Shown one piece after another: positions 43,254 to 52,126 of a DNA stretch of 64,000 nucleotides. The notes below the pieces were generated by a model. That model searched no databases and had not been told where the DNA came from. It worked only from the letters and a program-made list of their open reading frames with translations. Origin of the DNA: HGM04593 sp045634365 (GTDB taxonomy: Bacteria; Bacteroidota; Bacteroidia; Bacteroidales; Bacteroidaceae). A program made the position numbers and the translations under genes. The DNA lies in NCBI GenBank assembly GCA_045634365.1, contig JAZRAC010000067.1, positions 1 through 64,000 of the forward strand. The letters are read 5' to 3'. Each line of letters opens with the position of its first letter. The first letter of the stretch is position 1.

Positions 43254-44459
43254 TTATTTCATACCCTTTACAATTTCGTATGTATCGCTTGCAATCATCA
43301 ACTCCTCGTCGGTGGGAATGAGCAACACTTTCACTTTTGAATCGGGAGTTGAGAGCACAGCCTCTTCGCCACGGGTTACGGCGTTCTTCTCCTTGTCGAG
43401 CTTCACACCCATAAATTCAAGGCCTTCAAGCACAGCCTCGCGACAATCTGCCTGATTTTCACCAACACCGCCGGCGAAGATAATAACATCTACTCCGCCC
43501 ATTGCAGCAGCATATTCACCAATGTATTTCTTAATGCGGTAGAAGTACATTGTGTTAGCGAGTATGGCGCGTTTGTTGCCTGCATCGGCCTCGGCCTTTA
43601 CTTCGCGCATATCACTCGACACGCCCGATACTCCTGCCATTCCCGATTTTTTGTTCAAAAGGTCGGAGAGGCCGTGAGTGTCCAATCCCATCTTGTCCAT
43701 AATAAAGGGGATTGCACCCGGGTCGATGTCACCGCTGCGTGTGCCCATCATAAGGCCGGCGAGGGGGGTGAGTCCCATAGATGTGTCGATGCTCTTGCCG
43801 TCCTTTACAGCAGCGCAAGAACCGCCGTTGCCAATGTGGCAGGTGATTATCTTGCTGCCCTCGGCGGGAATACCAAGCATCTCTAATGCACGCTTGGTGA
43901 TATAACGGTGCGATGTTCCGTGGAATCCGTAGCGGCGTATGCCATACTTCTCGTACAACTCATAGGGGATGGCGTACATATAAGCATAGTCGGGCATTGT
44001 CTGGTGGAACGCTGTGTCGAATACTCCCACCTGTGGAATTTCGGGGGCAACCTCCTTAACGGCGTTAACGCCTTTGAGGTTGGCGGGGTTGTGCAGGGGG
44101 GCAAGGTCGTTGCAAGCCTCGAATGTTTCGAGAACCTCGGGGGTGAGCAGTGTCGATGCGCTGAACTTCTCGCCACCGTGTACCATACGGTGGCCCACTG
44201 CGTCGATATCCTCGATTGATTTTACAACGCCGTATTTGTCGCTTGTCAATAGGTCGATGATGAGGCGCACGCCGGTTGTGTGCTCGGGGATTGCCGCGAA
44301 AATAGTCTCTTTCTCGCCGTTGGGCAATGTGAATTTAATGAACGAGCCTTCGAGGCCTATTTTCTCAATACCGCCTTTTGCGAGTACCTCTTTTGTCTCA
44401 ATATCAAACAATTGGTATTTGATAGATGAACTTCCGCAGTTCAATACAAGTATTTTCAT
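43254..44459 (-). CDS. ackA: Acetate kinase, 401 aa
   Basis: Makes ATP from acetyl phosphate, giving acetate. Motifs are NCGSSSIKYQL at the N-terminus, ITCHIGNGGSCAAV, DTSMGLTPL and FAGGVGENQADCRE, all expected for the ASKHA kinase fold. The length is standard. It lies 15 bp after pta in a pta-ackA operon, the standard acetate-forming energy pathway of anaerobic Bacteroidales, and is followed by its own terminator. Confidence 0.97.
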   Translation of the reverse strand: MKILVLNCGSSSIKYQLFDIETKEVLAKGGIEKIGLEGSFIKFTLPNGEKETIFAAIPEHTTGVRLIIDLLTSDKYGVVKSIEDIDAVGHRMVHGGEKFSASTLLTPEVLETFEACNDLAPLHNPANLKGVNAVKEVAPEIPQVGVFDTAFHQTMPDYAYMYAIPYELYEKYGIRRYGFHGTSHRYITKRALEMLGIPAEGSKIITCHIGNGGSCAAVKDGKSIDTSMGLTPLAGLMMGTRSGDIDPGAIPFIMDKMGLDTHGLSDLLNKKSGMAGVSGVSSDMREVKAEADAGNKRAILANTMYFYRIKKYIGEYAAAMGGVDVIIFAGGVGENQADCREAVLEGLEFMGVKLDKEKNAVTRGEEAVLSTPDSKVKVLLIPTDEELMIASDTYEIVKGMK

Positions 44460-44474
44460 AGTGTGTATCTCTGT

Positions 44475-45485
44475 TTAGTTTTTAGCAGCAATAGCTTGGT
44501 TGGCTGTAATGGCAATCATCATATAAACATCCTCGATGGAGCAACCGCGTGAGAGGTCGTTCACAGGGCGTGCAATACCTTGAAGCACGGGGCCGATAGC
44601 TTCGGCACCGCCCAGACGCTGTACAAGTTTGTAACCGATGTTTCCTGCGCCAAGGTCGGGGAAGATGAGTACGTTGGCTTTTCCTGCAACGGTTGAGCCA
44701 GGAGCCTTGCTCTGTCCCACAAATGGCACGAGGGCTGCGTCGGCCTGCAATTCTCCGTCGATAGAGAGTTCGGGAGCAAGTTCGTGTGCGAGTCTTGTGG
44801 CCTCAACCACTTTGTCAACCATTTCGTGCTTGGCCGAGCCTTTGGTCGAGAAGCTGAGCATTGCAACGCGGGGCTCCTCGAAGCCTGCGATTGCTTTTGC
44901 TGTTTGTGCGGTGCACACTGCTATTTGCGACAATTGGTTGGCGTCGGGGGTGGGGGTAACGGCTACGTCGCCCACGAAGAGAACACCATCCTCGCCATAC
45001 TCTTTCGCATTTGTAATCATCATCATCGCACCCGATACACAGCTTATTCCGGGGGAGGTCTTTATAATCTGCAATGCGGGGCGCAATACGTTGCCTGTGG
45101 TGTTCTGTGCACCGGCAACCTGCCCGTCTGCGTCGCCGTTCTTTATTATCAGGCAGCCAAGATACAAGGGGTTGCATACGAGTTTCTGTGCATCCTCCAT
45201 TGTCATTCCTTTTGCCTTGCGCAATTCGTAGAGGAGGGTTGCATACTTCTCGGCGTCGGGGTTGTTGGCAGGGTCGATTATTGTTGCCTTCTCAATGTTT
45301 GTGAGCCCGAATTTAGAGGCGAGTGAGAGTATTTCCTCTTTGTTGCCAATGAGGATAATTTCGGCAATGCCGTCGGCAATAGCTTTGTCGGCAGCCTTCA
45401 ATGTGCGCTCCTCTGTGCCTTCGGGGAGTACGATGCGCTGTTTGTTGTTGCGAGCGCGGTCGAGTAGATTTTTTATAACATCCAT
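44475..45485 (-). CDS. pta: Phosphate acetyltransferase, 336 aa
   Basis: Converts acetyl-CoA and phosphate to acetyl phosphate. The family stretches seen are IVLPEGTEERTLKAAD near the start, SAKVPGSTVAGKAN-like SKAPGSTVAGKANVLIFPD, and the C-terminal PVNDLSRGCSIEDVYMM. The length of 336 matches the single-domain form without the N-terminal regulatory DRTGG/AAA part found in E. coli Pta. It is first in the pta-ackA operon. Confidence 0.97.
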   Translation of the reverse strand: MDVIKNLLDRARNNKQRIVLPEGTEERTLKAADKAIADGIAEIILIGNKEEILSLASKFGLTNIEKATIIDPANNPDAEKYATLLYELRKAKGMTMEDAQKLVCNPLYLGCLIIKNGDADGQVAGAQNTTGNVLRPALQIIKTSPGISCVSGAMMMITNAKEYGEDGVLFVGDVAVTPTPDANQLSQIAVCTAQTAKAIAGFEEPRVAMLSFSTKGSAKHEMVDKVVEATRLAHELAPELSIDGELQADAALVPFVGQSKAPGSTVAGKANVLIFPDLGAGNIGYKLVQRLGGAEAIGPVLQGIARPVNDLSRGCSIEDVYMMIAITANQAIAAKN

Positions 45486-45875
45486 TGTTGTAAATTTATT
45501 ATAGTTTCACTAATTTCTAAAAATGTTGTCTGTGGAATGTTATCTCGCAGGCATATAGTGTTGCGACAGAGGCAAGGTCGTGCGGCTGTTGGGTGTTGCT
45601 GACGGCAACCGGTGAGGCAACAAATGGCGGCATTGTGTAAAAATGCCATATTCAACCGCAAAGTTACGCTATTTTACTGCGTTTAACAAAATATGTGGCT
45701 GAAATTTATTTATAAATTTAGAAGTTGTTTAAAATTTATTTCGCGATTGTTTGAGGATTGTTTTTTTATTTGGCTTTGATATATTTTTTATAAGAAATTT
45801 AAAAAACTTCTTATTGTTAAGTGTATCTTCGCGTAACGATTGATTATTTTCAGAAGGAATTTAAATAGCATTCTT
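45486..45875. other. Intergenic region between pta and a GNAT gene
   Basis: About 390 bp of AT-rich sequence without a convincing gene. It holds a 26-nt repeat at 45720-45745 also found near 5401-5426, and a TATCTTCG -7-like box at 45824-45831 before the GNAT gene. Nothing else was recognised. Confidence 0.5.
45720..45745 (+). repeat. 26-nt dispersed repeat, copy 2
   Basis: Differs at three positions from the reverse complement of 5401-5426. Both copies are rich in A/T, in front of plus-strand genes, about 155 bp and 57 bp before the start codon respectively. Confidence 0.4.
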
Positions 45876-46730
45876 ATGCAACAACCGCGTTTCGATATTT
45901 TGCGCCCGTCGGCGGTGAAGGAACAATTGTGTGAACTGTGGCAGGAGGCTTTTGGCGACAGCCGCGAGTTTGTCGATGCCTTTTTTGCTCACTTTCCCTG
46001 TGACGATTGTGCCCACACTCTCTCGCTTGGCGGCAGGGTAGTATCGGTACTCTACGCTTTGCCATCTACGCTGTGTATAGCTGGCAGTGAGCACTCTGCT
46101 GCCTATATTTATGCTGTTGCCACTGCAGCCGATTGTCGCGGCAGGGGTTATATGCAACTGCTTGTGGAGCGTGTGGAGGGGCTTTTGCGCAGCCGTGGAG
46201 TGGAATATCTTTACCTTCTTCCTGCGTCGGGAACGTTACGCAATTATTACTCGCGGTTGGGATATTCTGTCTGCTCTTCAAGGGCGGTTGAGTATTTGTC
46301 ACAGCCGCACGGCGGGAGTGGGGCCTTTCGCTTCGAGGAGGCTGCTTTTTCTCCCCGTCTGGCAGATTTTTGCATTGAGCAACAGCGCAGTAACGCACCC
46401 TCGGTGGTTCACTCGGCAGCCTCGCTTGCAATGAACTTTTTTAATTGCCGCTCACAGGGTGGTGGGGTGTTTGCCGTTTACGACAGTGAGCGCATCGTCT
46501 CTCTCGCTTTTGTGGCAATGGATGGCGATGGGCCTTTGCTGCTTGAATGTTATTCGGCGTCGCTCGTGGCGAAGGATTTTATGATACAATCGCTCTGCGG
46601 GCACTTTGCCGTCGATACTATGCGTGCTTTTGTGCAGGGAAAGGGCGAGCCTTGTTGTATGGTGCGCCGTCTCACAGGCTCGGGCACTCTCCCCGCCTGT
46701 GTGAATATATCTCTTCTGCTCGATAAATAA
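45876..46730 (+). CDS. GNAT-family N-acetyltransferase, 284 aa
   Basis: The N-terminal half (about 1-140) shows the GNAT fold: LWQEAFGDSREFVDAFF at the start, and the acetyl-CoA-binding segment VATAADCRGRGYMQLLVERV near 85-104. The C-terminal half (about 150-284) is a further domain seen in many Bacteroidota GNAT proteins of about 290 residues, unassigned. The ATG at 45876 is chosen over 45840 because it starts the folded domain. The substrate is unknown. It stands alone with a TATCTTCG box 45 bp upstream. Confidence 0.82.
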   Translation: MQQPRFDILRPSAVKEQLCELWQEAFGDSREFVDAFFAHFPCDDCAHTLSLGGRVVSVLYALPSTLCIAGSEHSAAYIYAVATAADCRGRGYMQLLVERVEGLLRSRGVEYLYLLPASGTLRNYYSRLGYSVCSSRAVEYLSQPHGGSGAFRFEEAAFSPRLADFCIEQQRSNAPSVVHSAASLAMNFFNCRSQGGGVFAVYDSERIVSLAFVAMDGDGPLLLECYSASLVAKDFMIQSLCGHFAVDTMRAFVQGKGEPCCMVRRLTGSGTLPACVNISLLLDK

Positions 46731-46794
46731 ATGCAGTATCTCCCCTGCTGTTTGGGAATTTATTGCTATTTTCGCGTGTCTAAATTAAGAAACT

Positions 46795-47211
46795 ATGAAA
46801 AAAATCGTATATATGTTTGTGGCACTCCTTGCCGCACTCCTCTCCGTTGCTTGCAACAAACCTGCAATCGCTCCCCCCGACGAGGTTGCGGTAAAGCTCT
46901 ATAATGCAATAACCTCTGGCGATGCTACATACGTTAAAAAGCATCTGCATTTTCCCAACCCTGTGGACTATGAGGTTTTTTGCGAGTATCTGGATATGGC
47001 ACTCCGCTCCGATGAGTATTGGGAGCGCACCGAGGGTTACAAGGCCGATTATAGTGCCATCGATACAAAAATCTATGGCGACGAGGCTTACGTGGAGTTA
47101 CAGGGGGAAACGCCTCTTAACGGCATTGCCACAATGACAGTGCATCTGCTCTTTATCGACGGAATGTGGAAGGTCGACGGCAATCAAGGGGTGCTGCATA
47201 GCAAGAAGTAA
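46795..47211 (+). CDS. DUF4878-like lipoprotein, 138 aa
   Basis: Lipoprotein signal with hydrophobic stretch and LSVACNKP, acceptor Cys at 20. The mature part resembles DUF4878/NTF2-like domains: PDEVAVKLYNAITSGDATYVKKHL at the start and a C-terminal strand pattern FIDGMWKVDG. Such proteins are common in Bacteroidota envelopes and of unknown function. It is a single gene with a TATTTTCG -7-like box upstream at 46767-46774. Confidence 0.75.
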   Translation: MKKIVYMFVALLAALLSVACNKPAIAPPDEVAVKLYNAITSGDATYVKKHLHFPNPVDYEVFCEYLDMALRSDEYWERTEGYKADYSAIDTKIYGDEAYVELQGETPLNGIATMTVHLLFIDGMWKVDGNQGVLHSKK

Positions 47212-47228
47212 AAAGTACCTGTAACAAC

Positions 47229-47300
47229 GGGCGCACACGCCGGTGCGCCCCTACAAGCAACAGAGACCCGCAACGTAGGGGCAGACCGATGTGTCTGCCC
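47229..47300. repeat. Pair of inverted 26-bp hairpin repeats
   Basis: Positions 47229-47254 and 47275-47300 are inverted copies of one 26-bp unit. Each copy is itself a small hairpin (GGGCGCAC with GTGCGCCC; GGGCAGAC with GTCTGCCC). Where the two copies differ, both stem sides change together so pairing is kept. This looks like a REP/MITE-type dispersed element rather than part of a gene. Confidence 0.6.
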
Positions 47301-47363
47301 AAAAAGGAAACATCGGCAAAACAGTATCCTCAGCTTTTCTTTGTTTCTTCTTCCGCAACAAAA

Positions 47364-47393
47364 ATAGCGGGACAGCTTTGTTTGGCTGCCCCG
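47364..47393 (-). terminator. Intrinsic terminator of hisS
   Basis: An 11-nt stem with one mismatch (47364-47374 with 47383-47393) is followed on the minus strand by a T-rich tract, 27 bp after the hisS stop. Confidence 0.75.
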
Positions 47394-47420
47394 CTCGGTA
47401 GGTTATTTTCTTGCTGTTGT

Positions 47421-48782
47421 CTACGCCAACAGGCTTTTAAGTTCGTCGGTGGTCATCTGCTTCTGCTCGCCGGTGGTCATATTTTTAACGGCGATGGTGC
47501 CGTCGGCAATCTCCTGCTCGCCAATGATGGCAACGTAGGGGATTGCGTGGTTGTTGGCATATCCCATCTGCTTTTTCATCTTGTCGCTGCTGGGGAACAA
47601 TTCTGCCGAAATTCCGCAGGCACGCAATTCGCCGATGATGCCAAGCGAGTGAATGGCCTCTCTCTCTCCGAAGTTCACGAACATTATCTGTGTATTGTTT
47701 ATTGCTTCGTTGGGGTAGAGCGACAGTTGGTTCATTACATCGTATATGCGATCGGCGCCAAAGGAGATTCCCACGCCCGACACGCCGTCGAGCCCGAATA
47801 CTCCGGTGAGGTTGTCGTAACGGCCGCCGCCGGTGATACTGCCTATTGTAACATCGAGTGCCTTCACTTCCAAGATGGCTCCCGTATAGTAGTTGAGGCC
47901 GCGTGCGAGGGTAAGGTCAAGGTCGAGTGCGCTGTTGATTTTCAACCCCTTTATGGTGTTGAGTATGAAGTTTGTCTCCTCCACGCCTTTTTCGCCTGTG
48001 GCGTTGCCGCGCAGAGTGTCGGCGATAATCTGCAACTTCTCCTCGTTGCCGCCCTGCGCTTGCAGAATGGGCAATAGTTTCTCTATGGAGCCGTCGCCGA
48101 TGCCTTTCTCTTTTAGCTCGGCAATAACACCGTCGAGCCCTATCTTGTCAATCTTGTCGATGGCAACGGTAATGTCGACAATCTTTTCGGGCTCACCGAT
48201 AACCTCGGCAATGCCGGCGAGAATTTTTCTGTTGTTCAGCTTTATGGCTACACGTATATTCAGTTTGCTGAATACATAATCGATGAGCTGTATGAGCTCA
48301 ACCTCGTTAATGAGCGAATTGTTGCCGATTATGTCTGCGTCGCACTGATAGAATTCGCGGTAGCGCCCTTTTTGCGGGCGGTCGGCACGCCACACGGGCT
48401 GTATCTGGTAGCGCTTGAAGGGGAACACAAGCTCGTCGCGGTGCATCACCACGTAGCGTGCGAAGGGCACGGTAAGGTCGTATCGCAACCCCTTCTCGCA
48501 GAATTTCGATGCTAATTTGGCAGCGTTGCGGCTGAGCAACTCCTCGTCGGTGAGATTGCTGAAATAGTCGCCCGAGTTCTGTATCTTGAAGAGGAGTTTG
48601 TCGCCCTCGTCGCCATATTTTCCCATAAGCGTGCTCAAATTCTCCATTGCCGGCGTTTCAATCTGCTTGAATCCGAAAATGTGAAAAGCCTTGCGTATAG
48701 TGTCGAATATGTAGTTTCTCTTCGCCATTTCTGTGGGCGAAAAGTCGCGTGTTCCTTTGGGTATTGATGGTTTTGCTGCCAT
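47421..48782 (-). CDS. hisS: Histidyl-tRNA synthetase, 453 aa
   Basis: Class II aminoacyl-tRNA synthetase charging tRNA-His. It opens with KPSIPKGTRDFSPTEMAKR, carries motif 2 with REFYQCDADIIG, the histidine-specific block LARGLNYYTGAILEV, motif 3 GVGISFGADRI and a C-terminal anticodon-binding domain (about 360-453). The length is normal. Its ATG shares one base with the stop of the upstream peptidase gene (TAATG), so the two are translated together. Confidence 0.96.
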   Translation of the reverse strand: MAAKPSIPKGTRDFSPTEMAKRNYIFDTIRKAFHIFGFKQIETPAMENLSTLMGKYGDEGDKLLFKIQNSGDYFSNLTDEELLSRNAAKLASKFCEKGLRYDLTVPFARYVVMHRDELVFPFKRYQIQPVWRADRPQKGRYREFYQCDADIIGNNSLINEVELIQLIDYVFSKLNIRVAIKLNNRKILAGIAEVIGEPEKIVDITVAIDKIDKIGLDGVIAELKEKGIGDGSIEKLLPILQAQGGNEEKLQIIADTLRGNATGEKGVEETNFILNTIKGLKINSALDLDLTLARGLNYYTGAILEVKALDVTIGSITGGGRYDNLTGVFGLDGVSGVGISFGADRIYDVMNQLSLYPNEAINNTQIMFVNFGEREAIHSLGIIGELRACGISAELFPSSDKMKKQMGYANNHAIPYVAIIGEQEIADGTIAVKNMTTGEQKQMTTDELKSLLA

Positions 48783-49507
48783 TAGTCGCGTCGGTTAAGA
48801 TAAATCATTACATAATAGAGTAGTGTGGCAAGCGACGAGAGGGCCGCTACCACGTATGTGTATGCCGCCGAGCGCAGTGCGCTTGTGGCATATTTGTGGT
48901 TGCTTGCGTTGGTTATTCCGGCGGCCGACAACCAAGTGAGGGCGCGACGGCTGGCGTCAATTTCCACGGGCAGTGTTACGAAACTGAATATGGTGGTCAT
49001 TGCAAAGAGCACAATGCCGGCAAGCAGAATTCCGGGGAAAGTCTGCACGGTGAGTATTCCGATGAGAAGTATCCACGACATTATACTTGACGAGAATTGC
49101 ACCACAGGCACCAGCTTGCTGCGTATTGTGAGGGGGGCGTATGCGTGTGCGTGCTGCAAGGCGTGCCCACACTCGTGTGCCGCAACTGCCGCTGCCGCAA
49201 TGCTTGCCGAGTTATATACTCCGCTACTCAAATTAACGGTCTTGTTTGTGGGGTTGTAGTGGTCGGTGAGCATTCCGGGGGTACTTGTCACGGTAACATC
49301 GTAAATGCCATTGTCGCGCAACATTCTCTCGGCAACCTCGCGACCGGTCATCCCTATGGGCATTTTCGAGAATTTCTCGAACTTGCTTTTCAGGTTGGCC
49401 TGCACAATGTAGCTCACTATTGCAATGCCGATGAACAGGAACAGATAGGTGTAGTCGTATCCCACTGTCTGTGTCGCATAGGCGGTTATAAATGATAGTA
49501 TATTCAT
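48782..49507 (-). CDS. YugP-type membrane zinc metallopeptidase, 241 aa
   Basis: Putative zinc peptidase of the YugP/Zn_peptidase_2 family. The zinc motif HECGHALQHA lies at about residues 110-119 (HExxH form). Hydrophobic segments lie at about 17-35, 140-165, 170-195 and 212-235. The N-terminal conserved GMTGREVAERML fits the family. The active site would face the cytoplasm or membrane. It is co-transcribed with hisS (1-nt overlap), a pairing without obvious functional link. Confidence 0.87.
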   Translation of the reverse strand: MNILSFITAYATQTVGYDYTYLFLFIGIAIVSYIVQANLKSKFEKFSKMPIGMTGREVAERMLRDNGIYDVTVTSTPGMLTDHYNPTNKTVNLSSGVYNSASIAAAAVAAHECGHALQHAHAYAPLTIRSKLVPVVQFSSSIMSWILLIGILTVQTFPGILLAGIVLFAMTTIFSFVTLPVEIDASRRALTWLSAAGITNASNHKYATSALRSAAYTYVVAALSSLATLLYYVMIYLNRRD

Positions 49508-49542
49508 ATTTGTCTAATATATCAGTTGTTTTGTGTAGCAAT

Positions 49543-49622
49543 GTCATTCCGACAGAGCGTAGCGACGAGGAATCTCAAAAATATAAAATAGATTTCTCCT
49601 TCCTATCGGTCGTCGAAATGAC
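49543..49622. repeat. Dispersed inverted-repeat element (33-nt ends)
   Basis: Ends at 49543-49575 and 49590-49622 are imperfect inverted copies beginning GTCATT(C/T)CGAC and closing AATCT/AGATT. It is a non-coding, REP-like element between the yugP-type gene and purA. The outer 10 nt of each arm match well, the centre less so. Confidence 0.6.
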
Positions 49623-49629
49623 AAATAAG

Positions 49630-50898
49630 TTAAATTGAACGTTCAATTGTCTGGTCTCTGTCGGGGCCGATAGAGAGATACTTCACGGGAACGCCTAATT
49701 CATCTTCGAGGAATTTTATATAATCCTTGAATGCTTGTGGCAATTCCTCTTCGCTTTTCAGCTGTGTAAGGTCGGTCATCCAGCCTTTAAGCTCGGTGTA
49801 CACAGGCTCCACGCCCTCAATGTCGTAGGGCAGGTGGGTGAGTGTCTCGCCGTTTTTCTTGTAGGCGATACAGGCCTTTATGGTGGGGAATGTGTCGAGC
49901 ACGTCGCTCTTCATAAGTATCAGATGGGTTACGCCGTTCACCATAATTGTGTATTTAAGGGCTACAAGGTCTATCCAACCGCAACGACGTTCACGGCCTG
50001 TAACGGCACCATATTCGTGGCCGCGGTCGCGCATCTCCTTGCCTGTTTCGTCGAAAAGTTCGGTGGGGAAGGGGCCTGCTCCCACGCGTGTGCAGTAGGC
50101 CTTGGTAATTCCATAAACATTGCCTATTCTGCGGGGCGCAATGCCGAGGCCTGTGCAGGCACCGGCGCACACGGTGTTGGACGATGTTACAAAGGGGTAG
50201 CTGCCAAAGTCAATATCGAGCATACTTCCTTGTGCACCCTCGCCAAGCACACTCTTACCCTCGTTCATAAGGTCGTTTATCATCTGCTCACTGTCGATGA
50301 GGCGGAATTTTTTAAGATACTCTATGCCTTCGAGCCACTTTATCTCCATTTCGGCAATGTCGTAGCTGTAATTCATATTTTTGAGTATCTCCTCGTGGCG
50401 TGCCTTTGCCGCAGCATATTTTGCTTCGAAATTTTCGAGAATATCGCCCACACGCAATCCGTTACGGCTTATCTTGTCGGTGTATGTGGGGCCGATGCCT
50501 TTTCCTGTGGTACCCACTTTTGCATCGCCTTTTGCAGCCTCGTAGGCAGCGTCGAGAATGCGGTGGGTGGGGAGAATAAGATGAGCCTTCTTCGAAATAA
50601 AGAGGTTCTTTGTGAGGTCGTATCCGGCCTTGACAAGGTCCTCGGCCTCTCCTTTGAAGAGTGCAGGGTCGAGCACCACTCCATTGCCTATTATATTAGT
50701 CTGCCCGCCTTGGAATATTCCCGAGGGTATTGAGCGCAATACAAATTTCTTGCCGTTGAACTCCAATGTGTGTCCGGCGTTGGGGCCGCCTTGGAAACGG
50801 GCTACTACATCGTATTTTGGGGTAAGCACGTCTACAATTTTACCTTTGCCTTCGTCGCCCCATTGTAATCCTAATAGTACATCAATATTCTGCTTCAT
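49630..50898 (-). CDS. purA: Adenylosuccinate synthase, 422 aa
   Basis: Joins IMP and aspartate with GTP in AMP synthesis. The P-loop variant GLQWGDEGKGKIVDVL is at the N-terminus, followed by GGPNAGHT, GTTGKGIGPTYTDK, SVLGEGAQGSMLDIDFG and the C-terminal SIGPDRDQTI. The length is standard. It lies 4 bp after fur in the same direction, so the two are co-transcribed. Confidence 0.97.
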   Translation of the reverse strand: MKQNIDVLLGLQWGDEGKGKIVDVLTPKYDVVARFQGGPNAGHTLEFNGKKFVLRSIPSGIFQGGQTNIIGNGVVLDPALFKGEAEDLVKAGYDLTKNLFISKKAHLILPTHRILDAAYEAAKGDAKVGTTGKGIGPTYTDKISRNGLRVGDILENFEAKYAAAKARHEEILKNMNYSYDIAEMEIKWLEGIEYLKKFRLIDSEQMINDLMNEGKSVLGEGAQGSMLDIDFGSYPFVTSSNTVCAGACTGLGIAPRRIGNVYGITKAYCTRVGAGPFPTELFDETGKEMRDRGHEYGAVTGRERRCGWIDLVALKYTIMVNGVTHLILMKSDVLDTFPTIKACIAYKKNGETLTHLPYDIEGVEPVYTELKGWMTDLTQLKSEEELPQAFKDYIKFLEDELGVPVKYLSIGPDRDQTIERSI

Positions 50899-50902
50899 TG
50901 TT

Positions 50903-51373
50903 CTAACTTTTTTTTACCCTCGCTCTGCGTCGCTTTACTGCCTGATGGCATTTGTTGCATAGCCCGTAGATGTATAAAGAGTAATGTGTTAAATGAAATT
51001 TTTTTATATTCGCGGTTAGTTTTTCTGTTAAATCAAGGTCGTTAATTTCCACCACTTTATGGCAATTGGTGCACACAAGATGCCCCTTGCCGCTGTTGAA
51101 ACATTTTTCGTATTTCGACTCCTGCCCGAACTGGTGGTGGGTAACAAGATTGGCGTTAATTAGTAACGCAATCGTGTTGTATATGGTTGCACGGCTCACT
51201 CTGAACTTTTCGTTCTTTTCCATATACGTGAGCAGTGTCTCAATATCGAAACTGCCGTTTATGGAGTAAATGGCCTTCAAGATTGCGTAACGCTCGGGGG
51301 TACAACGCATTTTGTTAACCTTCAAATAGTCGGTTAATATCTGCATTATTGTATCCTCGCCGGTGTTATTCAT
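50903..51373 (-). CDS. fur: Fur-family metal-dependent regulator, 156 aa
   Basis: Winged-helix repressor with metal-binding C-terminal domain. Visible are MRCTPERYAILKAIY (start of the winged helix), VSRATIYNTIALLINANLV (recognition helix), the zinc pairs HLVCTNCHKV and YGLCNKCHQA, and THHQFGQESKYEKC. It could be Fur, PerR or Zur; the residues do not settle it. The start could also be ATG 51346 (nine codons later). A TAACTTTG -7 box at 51394-51401 gives a very short leader for the longer form, favouring the shorter one. Downstream is purA. Confidence 0.87.
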   Translation of the reverse strand: MNNTGEDTIMQILTDYLKVNKMRCTPERYAILKAIYSINGSFDIETLLTYMEKNEKFRVSRATIYNTIALLINANLVTHHQFGQESKYEKCFNSGKGHLVCTNCHKVVEINDLDLTEKLTANIKKFHLTHYSLYIYGLCNKCHQAVKRRRARVKKS

Positions 51374-51393
51374 TCTTTTTAGGATATTGCATA

Positions 51394-51401
51394 CAAAGTT
51401 A
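51394..51401 (-). promoter_or_regulatory. -7 box of the fur-purA operon
   Basis: TAACTTTG on the minus strand matches TAnnTTTG. It lies 21 bp before the longer fur start and 48 bp before the shorter one. Confidence 0.45.
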
Positions 51402-51475
51402 CCTTTTTTTTTACAATATACGCCGTTATATTCTCTTTTTTTATGCGAAAATATGTTGTAACGGCGTGTGCTGTG

Positions 51476-52120
51476 TCAGCGGGCAGTGTAATCGGCTATC
51501 ATTGCCGAGAGTTTGCTGCCCTCCCCGGCAATGGAGCGGATGGAGCGGGCGCGGCTCTCGTCGGCATCTATGTAACGGCAGAGTGCTGTGAATGCGGTGC
51601 GTGTGAGCGGGCTGTTTGTGTCGCCTGTGAAGAGTGTGGATATTTGTTTGTAGAATTTCTCCTCCTCGGCAGGGGTGAATTGTGCCCCTTTTCTTATGAG
51701 GTGAGTGAGGGTGAGGTATCCGCAATATTGTGTGAGCCCCTCGCTCGGCTCTATCCATCGCAGGGCATCGCTTGCGGCTGTGGGCAGCTTGCACAGGATG
51801 GTCATTGCAAGGTGGTCGGCAATTTCGGTGAAGGGAGTCTCGGCTATCCATTTTTCGGCAATCTCGCAGTAGTGCTCCTGTGGCATAAGAAATATTGCCA
51901 GCAATTTACACTCTCTTATATTTTCTTGCCACAATGCGGTTGCAAGCTCCTTACTTTGGCTGTATTCTTGTGCAATGGATTTTAAGCGGGGAACTTCGAC
52001 TCCGAAATTTATCTTATAGTCGAGCCCCTGCCGGCGTTGGTGCATCGATACTATACCGTTCATCGACAGCCTGAGGCTCTGTTTTATTCTCTTTGTTGTT
52101 TCGTGTAAATGTTCTTCCAT
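51476..52120 (-). CDS. AlkD-like DNA alkylation-repair (HEAT-repeat) protein, 214 aa
   Basis: All-helical protein without signal or membrane segment. The sequence resembles short Bacteroidota proteins annotated as DNA alkylation repair proteins: SLRLSMNGIVSMHQRRQGLDYK and NFGVEVPRLKSIA, followed by repeating helices with WQENIRECKLLAIFLMP. These repeats would be ALK/HEAT-type. AlkD catalytic residues are not identifiable with certainty, so base-excision activity is inference. It lies 6 bp after an AraC-type regulator in the same operon. Confidence 0.65.
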   Translation of the reverse strand: MEEHLHETTKRIKQSLRLSMNGIVSMHQRRQGLDYKINFGVEVPRLKSIAQEYSQSKELATALWQENIRECKLLAIFLMPQEHYCEIAEKWIAETPFTEIADHLAMTILCKLPTAASDALRWIEPSEGLTQYCGYLTLTHLIRKGAQFTPAEEEKFYKQISTLFTGDTNSPLTRTAFTALCRYIDADESRARSIRSIAGEGSKLSAMIADYTAR

Positions 52121-52126
52121 TCGCTG

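Noticed and set aside
49735..50733. 332-codon plus-strand frame over purA
   Set aside because: Antisense to PurA with intact signature motifs.
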